From: an uncultured Paracoccaceae bacterium
Lineage (GTDB): Bacteria; Pseudomonadota; Alphaproteobacteria; Rhodobacterales; Rhodobacteraceae
Direction of reading: 5' to 3'
Length of the DNA stretch: 64,000 nucleotides
Assembly: GCA_905182165.1 (NCBI GenBank)
Contig: CAJJAK010000009.1
Span: 62,001-126,000 of the forward strand
Every line of letters starts with the position of its first letter. Positions within the stretch are counted from its first letter, which is position 1. This document shows, one piece after another, positions 31,965 to 42,088 of this stretch. Position numbers and translations under genes: made by a program. The notes beneath the pieces were generated by a model, which worked only from the letters and a program-made list of their open reading frames with translations, did not search any database and was not told the DNA's origin.

Positions 31965-32985
31965 ATCTTATCCTTGGATCTAATATGCCATATAGTACGT
32001 CTGCGACTAAATTAAAAAATACTATTAGAATTGCAAAGATAAATGTGAGTGTTTGAACTAATGGAATATCAGCTCCCTCGATTCCCAAGATAAGAAGAGC
32101 TCCTAAGCCATTAACTTTAAAAACCTGCTCGGTTATTATTGCTCCTCCAAAGACGTGGGGAATATTTAAGGCTAATACCGTAACAACAGGAATTAAAGAA
32201 TTACGTAATACATGAACAAGTAAGACGACCCTTTCTTTCATTCCTTTGGCGCGGGCTGTCCTAACATAATCAAGACTTAAATTGTCAAGCATAGAAGCTC
32301 GCATAAATCGGCTGATTTGAGCAGCGTTGTATAATGCTAAAACAAAAACTGGCATTAAGATTTGTCTTATTTGAAATACGAAGCTGTCCCAGTCAGTAAC
32401 CTTATGTGTCGTGTCATAAATAGATGGTAACCAAAAGATACTATCAGTTGGTATTAAAGTTGAAAATATAACAATTAGCAAAACGCCAGTAAAGAATGTT
32501 GGTACAGAAAATCCAACCATGGCAATAAATGTGCCTGTCTGATCAAACCAACTGTATTGTCGGTAGGCCGAAATAACACCAATTGGTATAGCTATAATAA
32601 TACCTACGACATAAGACATTCCTACAACCCATAGTGTTTGAGGCGTTCTCTCAATTATCAGATCAACTACTGGTGATCTCGTGGCCCAACTCATGACCCG
32701 AGTTCGACTTCCGCATTCTCCCCAACAAATTCCCCATGCTTGTTCGATAATATTTAAGGGCTCTATTATAAAAAATTGATTGCACCACATTAAATATCGC
32801 CAATACATTGGCTCGCCTAAGCCCAGAGCAAGTCGTATTTGTTCCCGGACCTCTGGGGGAACCGTCATTGGGAGGTTTCCTGTTGGGTCACTTGGAGCTA
32901 AGTCTAATAGTAAAAAAATCACCAAACTTATAAATAAAAGAACTGGTATGGTGAAAATCAATCGTCTGATTGTGTATTTCAACAT
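31957..32985 (-). CDS. dppB: Peptide/nickel-type ABC transporter permease DppB
   Basis: A complete 342-residue permease with six membrane helices. The first helix MLKYTIRRLIFTIPVLLFISLVIFLLL, the PPEVREQIRLALGL segment, and the EAA loop DYVRTARAKGMKERVVLLVHVLRNSL (239-264) that contacts the ATPase are all present; DPRIRYD closes the protein. A longer periplasmic loop (residues 60-105) is typical of the subgroup with large DppB proteins. It lies between the hairpin after dppA and dppC. Intact. Confidence 0.93.
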   Translation of the reverse strand: MLKYTIRRLIFTIPVLLFISLVIFLLLDLAPSDPTGNLPMTVPPEVREQIRLALGLGEPMYWRYLMWCNQFFIIEPLNIIEQAWGICWGECGSRTRVMSWATRSPVVDLIIERTPQTLWVVGMSYVVGIIIAIPIGVISAYRQYSWFDQTGTFIAMVGFSVPTFFTGVLLIVIFSTLIPTDSIFWLPSIYDTTHKVTDWDSFVFQIRQILMPVFVLALYNAAQISRFMRASMLDNLSLDYVRTARAKGMKERVVLLVHVLRNSLIPVVTVLALNIPHVFGGAIITEQVFKVNGLGALLILGIEGADIPLVQTLTFIFAILIVFFNLVADVLYGILDPRIRYD

Positions 32986-33023
32986 TGCAGTTCCTTAATT
33001 TAAAAGTGTTGTAATTAGTTTGG

Positions 33024-33054
33024 TTACTGCCCCAAATAATTTTTGGGGCAGTAA
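33024..33054 (-). terminator. Perfect hairpin between dppA and dppB
   Basis: Arms TTACTGCCCCAAA (33024-33036) and TTTGGGGCAGTAA (33042-33054) are perfect 13-base complements with a five-base loop. The element lies 12 bases after the dppA stop and 39 bases before the dppB start. On the transcribed (minus) strand no T-run follows, so it is better seen as an mRNA-stabilising or partially terminating stem-loop that keeps the binding protein in excess over the permeases than as a strong terminator. Confidence 0.7.
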
Positions 33055-33065
33055 GGGTTTAATAA

Positions 33066-34763
33066 TTAGTTACGGAACCAATCGGCTACGTTCCAGAGTT
33101 CACTGTCCCAAGTATTTTGGATCACTCCGCCTAATTTATTTGAGTGTGCTGATACTCTACCACGGTGTACTAGAGGGATCATTGCGCCTTCCTGCATCAA
33201 CATATCATTCATTGCCATAACAATACGTGCACGTTCGCCTATGTCAGCTGTTGTAGCAAGTTCTGCTGCCATAGCATCATAATCTGGATTACAATATCGT
33301 GGCATGTTGTTGCCCATCCAATTATTTGATGGCATTGGCATTTGTGAACAAACCCAGCCACCCATGTAGGCTTCAGGATCAGTTCCACTAAACAAGTTTG
33401 TGTACATCTCGATGTCTGAGAAATGTTTTTGGTATGTATCTGGTGAAGATTGATCTCCGCCAAAGAAAACAGACGCACTAATATTTTTTAGCTCTGTTTC
33501 AACACCAATTTCAGACCACCACTGTTTAACCATCGCTTGTGTGTCCTGACGAACAGCATTTGTAGATGTTTGGTAAAGAATAGATAATCTAACACCGTCT
33601 TTTGCTCTGATACCATCTGAGCCTCTTTGCCATCCAGCAGCTTCAAGAATATTGTTAGCTTTTGCTATGTCTTGAACTAAGCACTCATCATTTGCTGTAG
33701 AAACGTAAATAGCTGGGCCTGGAACAATATTACAGGTTGCTTTACCTGCAGCACCATATCCAACTTCAGCTAAAAGGTTTCTATCAATCGAAACACTCAG
33801 AGCGCGACGAACTGCAGCATCAGTTAAAAACGGATGAGGACCACCTTCCAATGTAGATCTTAGATCTCCTAAAGCAGGATCTGGGTTGGAAAGGTTAACC
33901 ATTAATCTTTCAGTTGCAGTACCGAAGCTAGAAATTACTGTACCTTTTCCACCTGCAGCCATGTCCGCAAGAATAGTTGGGTCAATTTGTAAGTTCCATG
34001 CATAATCAAACTCGCCTGTTTCTAGAACAGATCTAGCTGCTGCTGCTGCATCGCCGCCACCTTTAAAGGTAACACTTGCAAAAGCTGGTTTGGAGGCATC
34101 TCTATAGTGAGGGTTTGCTTCCATTGTTATAACATCATTTGCTTTAAAATCTGTTACGACAAATGGTCCAGTTCCAATTGGTCCAAAATTTTCTGCGGTA
34201 CACTCTGGCGCTTTTGCACCCATACAATCAGCAAATTGTGCTGCTTGTAAAATTGGCTGTTCAGCCCCAACAAAAGGTCCATATGGAAATGGTTTTGCCA
34301 CTGAAAAAGTTACTTTTACAGTTAAGTCGTCAATTGCTTCAATGCTTGCTACATCAGCTAATTTGTTAGACTGTGCACAACCACCATCTGGATCCATACA
34401 ATACTCGCCAGAAAATACAACGTCATGTGCGGTAAATGCAGAGCCATCTGACCATTTTATGCCAGGTGTTATATTCCAAGTAATAGACATAAGGTCAGCG
34501 CTAACGCCACCATTTGCTACTGTTGGGATTTCGGTAACTAGCCATGCGGTTAATTCACCATCTTGATTATAACGAGCTAGTGGCTCTATTATCATTGATG
34601 AGCTTTCAACATCTTTTGTCCCACCTGATAGATATGGGTTCAAAATTGATGGTGCTTGCCAATAAATAATATTTACGTGGCCGTCTGACCCTCTTTCAGC
34701 AATTGCCATTGATGCAACGCTAAGGGCGGCAGCCGTTCCTATAATTAATGATTTTAAATTCAT
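33066..34763 (-). CDS. dppA: Peptide ABC transporter substrate-binding protein (family 5)
   Basis: A periplasmic solute-binding protein of 565 residues. The start at 34763 was chosen because AGGAGG lies eight bases upstream and it gives a clean signal peptide, MNLKSLIIGTAAALSVASMAIA. The family-5 pattern follows: NPYLSGGTKDVESSSMI, ITPGIKWSDGSAFTAHDVVFS, GTGPFVVTDF, VRRALSVSIDRN and the late WWSEIGVETEL segment. Six cysteines suggest disulfides. It is first in dppA-dppB-dppC and divergent from the ATPase gene, so 34764-34896 should contain both promoters. Ligand unknown; the adjacent deacylases suggest peptides or N-acyl amino acids. Intact. Confidence 0.92.
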   Translation of the reverse strand: MNLKSLIIGTAAALSVASMAIAERGSDGHVNIIYWQAPSILNPYLSGGTKDVESSSMIIEPLARYNQDGELTAWLVTEIPTVANGGVSADLMSITWNITPGIKWSDGSAFTAHDVVFSGEYCMDPDGGCAQSNKLADVASIEAIDDLTVKVTFSVAKPFPYGPFVGAEQPILQAAQFADCMGAKAPECTAENFGPIGTGPFVVTDFKANDVITMEANPHYRDASKPAFASVTFKGGGDAAAAARSVLETGEFDYAWNLQIDPTILADMAAGGKGTVISSFGTATERLMVNLSNPDPALGDLRSTLEGGPHPFLTDAAVRRALSVSIDRNLLAEVGYGAAGKATCNIVPGPAIYVSTANDECLVQDIAKANNILEAAGWQRGSDGIRAKDGVRLSILYQTSTNAVRQDTQAMVKQWWSEIGVETELKNISASVFFGGDQSSPDTYQKHFSDIEMYTNLFSGTDPEAYMGGWVCSQMPMPSNNWMGNNMPRYCNPDYDAMAAELATTADIGERARIVMAMNDMLMQEGAMIPLVHRGRVSAHSNKLGGVIQNTWDSELWNVADWFRN

Positions 34764-34896
34764 AATTTCCTCCTTGTTGTTTCGCTCATTGTCCTCGTGG
34801 TGCAGTATACTCTGCATTAATCCGATGTTGCCTTACGAAAATATCGTCTGGTAAGTTCTAATAGGAACGAAAGTTTTGTAAAATTGCAAGAGAAAA

Positions 34897-35040
34897 ATGT
34901 TGTTTACTTTAGTTAATGAAAAAGGCGCAATTGTTTCCAGAATTTCTCCGAGTTTTTTACGCTTTGGGAATTATGAAATTTTTACAGCTAGAAAAGATGT
35001 GGAAAATTTAATTGACCAATTACATTTAGGGGTTTTCGAA
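34897..35040 (+). pseudogene. Internal fragment of SelO (YdiU) protein adenylyltransferase
   Basis: The first 48 or so codons of the open frame at 34897 read EKGAIVSRISPSFLRFGNYE and then IFTARKDVENLIDQL. This corresponds to the SelO-family core motif (EPGAV--RVAPS--RFG-FE-FAARGD---L--L-D), a pseudokinase that AMPylates proteins. SelO is several hundred residues long; nothing before or after this piece belongs to it. It runs without a stop into the dppD ATPase domain. It is either the remnant of a deleted gene or a chimeric join. Confidence 0.7.
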
Positions 35041-36811
35041 AATTCAACTGGAAAAAGCAATGAAGTTGAATTTGAAACAAAAGATGGCACTGTAACGGGA
35101 GTTGAAGATGTTTCTTTTGAAATCTTTCCTGGGGAGACTGTTTGTGTTGTTGGTGAGTCTGGTTCCGGCAAGTCTGTCTCTTCCCTCTCTTTGATGCGTT
35201 TAGTTGAATATGGGGGTGGCAAGATCACGGGTGGTAAATTAATTTTTGATAGAAAAACTGGTGAATCTATTAATTTATGTGAAACAAATCAAAAGGAAAT
35301 GAGCAATATCCGGGGAAACGAAATTGGAATGATATTCCAAGAACCTATGACCGCGTTGAATCCTGTGCTTACTGTTGAGCGACAGCTAACTGAGGGCCTA
35401 AGGTTTCATAAAAAATTATCAAAAAAGAAAGCCATAGAAAAAGCTTTAGAGATTTTAAAACAAGTTCGTCTTCCAGAGCCTGAGAAAAGATTAAAGCAAT
35501 TACCCACACGAGCTTTCCGGTGGAATGCGACAGAGGTTAGTAATAGCAATGGCAATGGCCTGTGAGCCAAGATTGTTAATTGCAGACGAACCCACCACAG
35601 CTTTAGATGTTACTATTCAAGCAGAGATCTTAGCTTTAATGGATAGATTGAAAAGAGAAACTGGTACGGCAGTTATGTTCATCACGCATGATATGGCAGT
35701 TGTGGCTCAGATGGCTGATAGAGTAGTCGTAATGTATAGAGGTAATAAAGTTGAGGAAGGTACAGTTGAGGAAATTTTTGAAAACCCTCAACATGATTAT
35801 ACGAAAGCTTTACTCGCGGCAGTCCCAAAATTAGGTGAAATGAAAGGCAAGGCCTTTCCAGAACCGATGCGTCTTCTTGGGACAGAAAATGACACGATCG
35901 TACCAATCAAGGATAGTAATGAACCACTTCTAACTGTAAAGAATTTGACAGCACGGTTTCCTGTAAAAGGAGGACTTTTTAGAAGAACTATCGCCCAGGT
36001 TCATGCGGTGGAAGATATTTCATTCACTATTAATAAGGGGCAAACACTTAGGATTAGTTGGAGAATCTGGATGTGGAAAGTCTACGCTGTTGCGCATGAT
36101 CGCAGGGCTCGAAGATATTACAAAGGGAACCCTCAAGTTCGACTACTCAGCCAACTGTAGCTAATACATGGGTTCAGCAAACCGGTACCTATTCAAATGA
36201 TATTTCAAGACCCTTTTGCTTCTTTAAACCCGCAAATGCAGTTATTTGATCAGGTTGCTGAACCTTTAAAAAATTATAAAAACATAATTAACGAGGATAT
36301 TAATAAAAAAATAGAAATGCTTTTTGATCGAGTTGAGTTGCCTCGAGAAAAAAGAAATCAGTTGGTTGGGGAGTTATCAGGTGGTCAAAGGCAACGGGTA
36401 GCCATTGCGAGAGCATTAGCTTTAAATCCTAAATTAATTATCGCAGATGAAGCAGTTTCAGCTTTAGATGTTTCTGTTCAAGCACAGGTGCTTAACCTAA
36501 TGATGGAACTTCAATCTGAACTCGGACTATCTTTCTTATTTATTAGCCATGACATGGCAGTGGTTGAAAGAGTAAGCCATAGAGTTGGTGTAATGTACCT
36601 TGGTAGAATAGTTGAGATTGGCTCACGCAGTGCAGTTTTTGAGAACCCTCAACATGAGTATACAAAAGCATTATTGAAAGCAGTTCCAATAGCAGATCCA
36701 AGAAAACGCAAAAAGGAGAAGGATCTTAATTTTAAACCGATTCCTTCACCTATAATTGAGGCTTCTCTAATTCCTCTGTCAGAAACTCTGTCATCTTTTC
36801 TAACTAGATGA
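35041..36811 (+). CDS. Peptide ABC transporter ATP-binding protein, DppD-DppF tandem fusion (frameshifted)
   Basis: Two ABC ATPase domains in one gene, as usual in Rhodobacterales peptide transporters. Domain 1: [21 protein letters not shown], Walker [10 protein letters not shown] (about 35155), Q-loop [12 protein letters not shown], signature ELSGGMRQR (restored by a frame change near 35505), Walker [13 protein letters not shown]. Domain 2: [17 protein letters not shown], Walker [10 protein letters not shown] (restored near 36060), [40 protein letters not shown]. Breaks lie near 35505, 36050 and 36165. The native start is missing: the frame is continuous with a SelO fragment. Energises DppBC. 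Confidence 0.88.
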
Positions 36812-36868
36812 AGGTCAACTAACTTTATAAAAAGAACTTTTTTTAGTAATATTTATTAGGAGAATAAA

Positions 36869-38025
36869 ATGTCATTTGATTTGTCAGCTCGTGAAATTAT
36901 GGAAAAATTAATTTCATTCCCTACCGTAAGCTCTGAGAGTAATTTAGAATTAATTACGTGGGTTGAAGAATATTTGAACCATTATGATGTAAAATCGAGC
37001 TATTGGTTATGAGGATAAAACTAAAGCAATAAATATCTTATGTAGGACCCATGGTTGATGGTGGGGTTATATTATCTGGCCATACTGATGTTGTTCCAGT
37101 TTTTGACGAATGGGATACAGATCCTTTTACTCCTGAAGAGAAAGATGGTAAGTTTTTTGGCCGTGGGACCTGTGACATGAAGGGCTTTGATGCTTTGGCT
37201 ATTTGGGCCTTTGTAGAGGCACTAAAAAAAGGAATTAAAAGACCTATTCAAATAGCGCTTTCTTATGATGAAGAAGTAGGGTGTATAGGTGCTCCATTTA
37301 TGGCAGCTGAGATGGCTAAATTAATGCCAAAAGCGTCAGCGGCAATTATTGGAGAGCCATCAATGATGAAAGCAGTATCTGGTCATAAGGGTGGACTAGG
37401 TATCAAAACACATATCCGTGGTTTTGAAGTGCATTCGTCTCTTCAACACATTGGTGTTAGTGCCATAATGGAAGGTGCAAAACTAATAGAGTGGGCAAAT
37501 CAAATGAATATTGAAAATGAGGCAAAAGAAAGGGATGAAGCAACCTCAAAATACTATCAAAATTTGAAAGTACATGTCGGAATAATAGAAGGTGGTACTG
37601 CAAATAATATTACTGCAAAAGATTGTCATTTTGTAATGGGCTTTCGTTGTATACCAAATGAGGATGCTAATAATTGGAAGCAAGCCTATACTAACAAAGT
37701 TCGTGAGATCGAAGCTGGTATGAAAAGTATTAACCCAGAATGTTTTATCGCATTAGAATCCGCCCATGCAGTTCCTGGCTTAAAACGAGAAGAAAATGGT
37801 GTGGCCGAAGCATTAGTCAGAAAGTTAACTGGGGATAATGGTCAGCATGTTGTATCTTACGGCACAGAAGCGGGACAGTTTCAAGCTGAGGGTTATTCAT
37901 CAATTATATGTGGCCCTGGTGATATTGCTCAGGCCCATCAGCCCAATGAATTTATTACAGTCAAGCAATTTGAGACTGGTGAAGCGTTTTTAGATCGACT
38001 TATAGTTGATCTTTGTCGAGGATAA
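36869..38025 (+). CDS. argE: Acetylornithine deacetylase / M20 peptidase (frameshifted)
   Basis: A zinc amidohydrolase of about 385 residues that removes acyl groups from amino acids, acetylornithine in the standard assignment. Starts MSFDLSAREIMEKLISFPTVSSESN, eight bases after TTAGGAG. Breaks around 37005-37050 are followed by the intact remainder: SGHTDVVPV (first metal His), GRGTCDMKGFDALAI (bridging Asp), SYDEEVGC (catalytic and ligand Glu), and GPGDIAQAHQPNEF (last His). Because alphaproteobacteria usually make ornithine with ArgJ, and because it sits behind a peptide transporter, a catabolic N-acyl amino acid role is also possible. Confidence 0.85.
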
Positions 38026-38031
38026 ACCATC

Positions 38032-39204
38032 ATGCCAATTAAAAATAGAATTATGGAAATGCATGCTGAAATAACTAAATGGCGCAGAGATTTTCATGAA
38101 AACCCTGAGTTGCTTTATGATACGTTTAGGACCTCAAAAATTGTCAGTGAGAAACTAAACTCATTTGGATGTGACATGGTTAAGGAAGGTATTGGAAGAA
38201 CAGGTGTAGTAGCAGTTATAAAAGGAAGAAGTGATTCAAAAGGTAAAGTAATCGGACTAAGGGCAGATATGGATGCTTTGCCTATTAAAGAGATAACTGG
38301 TTTGGAATATCGTTCCAAAAATGATGGCAAAATGCATGCCTGTGGACATGATGGCCATACTGCTATGCTGTTGGGTGCTGCAAAATATCTAGCAGAAACA
38401 AGAAATTTTGATGGAACCGTTGTTGTTATCTTTCAACCAGCTGAAGAGGGTGGTGGGGGAGCAAAGGAGATGTGTGATGATGGGTTAATGTCAGATTTTG
38501 ACATTAGTGAAGTTTATGGAATGCATAATGCTCCAGGTTTACCAGTTGGACAATTTAATATTAGATCAGGTGCTTTTTTTGCTGCAGCAGATCAATTTAC
38601 ATTGGATATCGAAGGAAAAGGTGGCCACGCAGCTAGGCCTCAGGATACAATAGATCCAACTATAGTGGGAGCGCAAATTTTAATTGCGTTACAATCTGTC
38701 GTATCGCGCAATACTGATCCACTAGAGTCTTTGGTCGTGTCTGTGACAAGTTTTAGAACTGAGAGTGATTCCTATAACGTGATTCCGCAAACAGTGCAGC
38801 TTAGAGGAACTGTGAGGACACTTTCTAAAGAAGTACGTGATATGGCGCAGGAAAAGATTACCCAATTGATAAAAAATACTGCTTTGACGTATGGTGCTAA
38901 AGTTAATTTAAATTACGCTAGAGGTTACCCCGTTATGATAAACTCTGAACTTGAAACGAGCCACATGGTTAATGTAGCAAAAAAAATAGCTGGTGATAAT
39001 AACGTTGATGATAATGCGTCTCAAGTTATGGGTGCTGAGGATTTTAGTTATATGTTAGAGGAAAGGCCTGGAGCTTATATTAGAGTGGGGAATGGAACCA
39101 CTGCGTCGCTCCACCATCCCAACTATGATTTTAATGATGAAGCCATACCTTTTGGAACATCTTTTTGGGTAGAGTTGGCAGAAACAAGATTACCTTCTTC
39201 GTAA
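38032..39204 (+). CDS. M20 amidohydrolase (hippurate hydrolase / N-acyl amino acid amidohydrolase)
   Basis: A complete 390-residue member of the HipO/IAA-hydrolase group. Metal and catalytic motifs are LRADMDALPI, MHACGHDGHTAML, FQPAEEGGGGAKEM, the dimerisation-domain GKGGHAARP, and LHHPNYDFND at the end. These enzymes hydrolyse amide bonds of N-acyl or N-benzoyl amino acids. It starts six bases after argE and probably belongs to the same operon (dppDF-argE-this gene), which suggests that imported acylated compounds are deacylated here. Intact. Confidence 0.92.
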   Translation: MPIKNRIMEMHAEITKWRRDFHENPELLYDTFRTSKIVSEKLNSFGCDMVKEGIGRTGVVAVIKGRSDSKGKVIGLRADMDALPIKEITGLEYRSKNDGKMHACGHDGHTAMLLGAAKYLAETRNFDGTVVVIFQPAEEGGGGAKEMCDDGLMSDFDISEVYGMHNAPGLPVGQFNIRSGAFFAAADQFTLDIEGKGGHAARPQDTIDPTIVGAQILIALQSVVSRNTDPLESLVVSVTSFRTESDSYNVIPQTVQLRGTVRTLSKEVRDMAQEKITQLIKNTALTYGAKVNLNYARGYPVMINSELETSHMVNVAKKIAGDNNVDDNASQVMGAEDFSYMLEERPGAYIRVGNGTTASLHHPNYDFNDEAIPFGTSFWVELAETRLPSS

Positions 39205-39242
39205 TACTTGACCTCGCTTACTGGACATTGTAGCCGATTTTA

Positions 39243-41053
39243 ATGGCCATAAATGCATTACTACAATTAAATGACGTTGACCTCACATATGGGGGTGATC
39301 CTTTATTCGTAAATTTAGATATGATTATAAAGGGTGGAGATCGTGCCGCATTAATCGGTCGAAATGGATCTGGAAAATCCACATTAATGAAAATTCTTGC
39401 TGGGACAATAGAAGCAGATTCTGGAACGAGAGTGGTTTCAAAAGGGGTCTCTGTTGGCTATATGGAGCAGGATCCTGATTTTTCGAGCTTTACTACTTTG
39501 GGTGATTTCGCAATTTGTAACTTGAATTCTGATGAATTTTACAAAGCTGAAAGGATAGCCGAGAGTCTAAATTTAAATCTGGATAGAGAATGTGTTTCTT
39601 CATCAGGTGGTGAGCGTAGACGAGCTGCACTAGTGAAACTGTTCGCTGAAGAGCCTGATTTGTTATTGTTGGATGAGCCTACTAATCATTTGGATATTGA
39701 AGGAATATTATGGTTAGAGAAAAAATTAAATATTACACATTGTGCATATTTAGTGATCAGTCATGATCGTACTTTTTTAAATAATCTTACGAAGCAAACT
39801 TTTTGGATCGATAGAGCAATAGTGAGGAGACGTGAACTAGGATTTTTGAAATTCGAAGATTGGAGAGATAGAATTTGGCAAGAGGAAGACAATGAATCGC
39901 ACAAATTAGATCGAAAAATTAAAGCAGAATCTCGATGGGCAATTGAGGGAATTTCAGGAAGACGAAAGCGAAATATGGGTAGGATTAGAGCTTTAGATTC
40001 TTTGAGAGAGGTTAAGTCTGGAAAGGTAAAGCGGCAAGGAGTGGCAAGTGTTGTAATAGATTCAAGTGTCATGTCTGGTCATAAAGTTATTGATGCTAGA
40101 GAAATATCTAAATCATATAAAGATCAATTAATAATTCAGAAATTTTCAATTAAAATTGTGCGGGGTGAACGTATTGCTATTGTTGGTAGGAATGGTGTTG
40201 GAAAATCGACCCTGATTAATATGTTAATTGGTAAACTTAGCCCTGACTCTGGAAAAGTCAGATTGGGAACAGGATTGCATCAAACAATATTTGATCAAAA
40301 TAGAGATGTTCTAAATCATGAGATGTCATTATGGGAAAATTTAACAAGTGATCCTGAGTTGGGAATTTCAGGCACCTCTGATCAAATTATGGTAAGGGGT
40401 AGCCCGCGTCATGTGGTAGGATATTTAAAAGATTTTTTATTTTTGGAATCCCAGGCTCGAATGCCTGTTAAGTCTCTCTCAGGTGGAGAAAAAGCTCGTT
40501 TAGTTCTTGCGAAAATATTATCCAAAACTAGTAATTTATTGATTTTGGATGAACCAACAAATGATTTTGACTTGGAAACTTTGGACCTTTTACAGGAAGT
40601 TTTAGATGATTATTCTGGCACTGTTCTGCTAGTTAGCCACGATCGAGATTTTATTAATAGAATTTCGACTAAAACATTAGTTATGAATGGTGATGGCATG
40701 GTAGAGGAGTATAATGGTGGATGGTCAGATTATTTTTTTCAAAAAACCGCTGTCCAAGATAAGCACAATACTAAGTCAAAGAATGATCCCTCTTTTAGAC
40801 ATAATATCAAAGATAGAAACAAGACTGAAATGTTGCATTAGTAGTAGAAGTTTTAGTAACTTCAATTGAAATTAATAAATTAAGTGCAAAAATCTTAGAA
40901 GTAGAAACGATTTTATCGGATGCTGATATATACACTAATTATCCTGATAAATTTCTAAAATTAAGTAAGGCCTTAGGTCTTTTACAAAAAAAATTAGCTT
41001 TTCTGGAAACAGAATGGTTAAATCTTGAAGAGCTTTCAGAAAAAAAAGTTTAA
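39243..41053 (+). CDS. ABC-F family ATPase, Uup-like (one frameshift)
   Basis: A soluble tandem ABC protein, about 603 residues. Domain 1 has Walker A GRNGSGKST, signature SSGGERRRAALVKL and Walker B LLLLDEPTNHLDIEG; the linker (residues 210-280) is Arg/Lys-rich, RRKRNMGRIRALDSL; domain 2 has GRNGVGKST, SLSGGEKARLVLAKI and LLILDEPTNDFDLE, ending LVSHDRDFINR. A break near 40835 leads into a C-terminal coiled coil (LSAKILEVETILSDADIY..LETEWLNLEEL), which is the Uup DNA-binding-type tail. ABC-F proteins act on ribosomes; Uup has also been tied to DNA repair. Confidence 0.9.
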
Positions 41054-41092
41054 TTTGATGAGTTTGTGACAGAAAAGGTGTGATTTGATAAA

Positions 41093-42080
41093 ATGAGTAA
41101 AACAATAGTTAGCTTGAGTGAGATTGAGAAAAGAACAACGGCCGCTTTAATTAGTCATGGAGCCGAAGAATGGGTGGCTACAGAAGTTGCAAAAGCTGTG
41201 CGTTTGGCGGAGGCAACTGGAAATTTGATCTGTGGTCTTTATTATTTAGAAAGCTACTGCATGCAACTTTTATCTGGTCGGGTAAATGGAAAAGCTATAC
41301 CTGAGGTTTTTGAACCTAAACCTGGGTCAGTTTTAGTAGATGCAAAGTATGGATTTTCCCAAGCTGCATTTTGTATAGGGTTACCAAATGCAATCAAGGC
41401 AGTAACGGAAAATGGAATTGCTCTTCTGGGGATTGCGCATGCCCATACATGTACTTCACTTGGGTTTTTCACAAAACAAATTGCTGAAAGTGGATTTGTC
41501 GGTATTGGATTTGCTAATGCTTCATCTGTAGTTGCACCTCCAGGTGGAAAAAAACCAGTGTTAGGTACGAACCCAATTGCTATGTCTGTACCAAAAAAAG
41601 GTGGCGGAGTTCTATTTCAATTTGATCAATCCACTAGTGCAGTGGCACTAGGTAAAATTACAAAAGCTAAGGCTGCAGGGGAAGCTATTCCACTTGGATG
41701 GGCTGTTGATTCAAGAGGAGACCCTACATCTAATCCGAGCGAAGCTTTAAAGGGTTCTTTAGTATCAACAGGTGGATATAAAGGTTGGGGTTTTGGACTT
41801 ATGGTTGAGGTTATGGCTGCTGCTCTAACTGGTTCTGTCAATTCACTGGACGTCAAAGGATTAAAAGAAAAAAATGGTCCCCCACATGATCTTGGTCAAT
41901 GATAATATTTATATCGATTCTACTGTTTTTACAGAAAATGATTTTTGGGATAGAATTAAGCGGGTGCAAACTGCGGTTAATGAGGAAGAGAATGCAAGAT
42001 TGCCAGGTGACAGTTTAGTTTATAACGATCCAGTTGAGATTGATAGTATGACATGGGAGAGAGTACTAGAATTGAGTTAA
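41093..42080 (+). CDS. Ldh_2-family malate/sulfolactate/ureidoglycolate-type dehydrogenase (one frameshift)
   Basis: An NAD(P)-dependent oxidoreductase of the malate/L-lactate dehydrogenase family (Ldh_2), about 329 residues. The N-terminal helix bundle, the AHAHTCTSLGFF active-site region, GTNPIAMSVPKKGG for the cofactor and STGGYKGWGFGLMVEVMAAALTG are characteristic. Near 41890 the frame changes after KEKNGPPHDLGQ and continues to ..DSTVFTENDFWDRIKRVQ. Possible substrates include (R)-sulfolactate, malate and cyclic imino acids; HTCTSLG at the active site does not settle it. Between the ABC-F gene and parE (opposite strand). Confidence 0.82.
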
Positions 42081-42088
42081 CTCAAGAA

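Noticed and set aside
33024..33054. Repetitive extragenic palindrome (REP) family member.
   Set aside because: Only one copy was noticed in the window; it looks like an operon-specific stem-loop.
34163..34369. Plus-strand open frame inside dppA.
   Set aside because: A low-complexity Leu/Gln-rich shadow of the intact dppA gene on the other strand.
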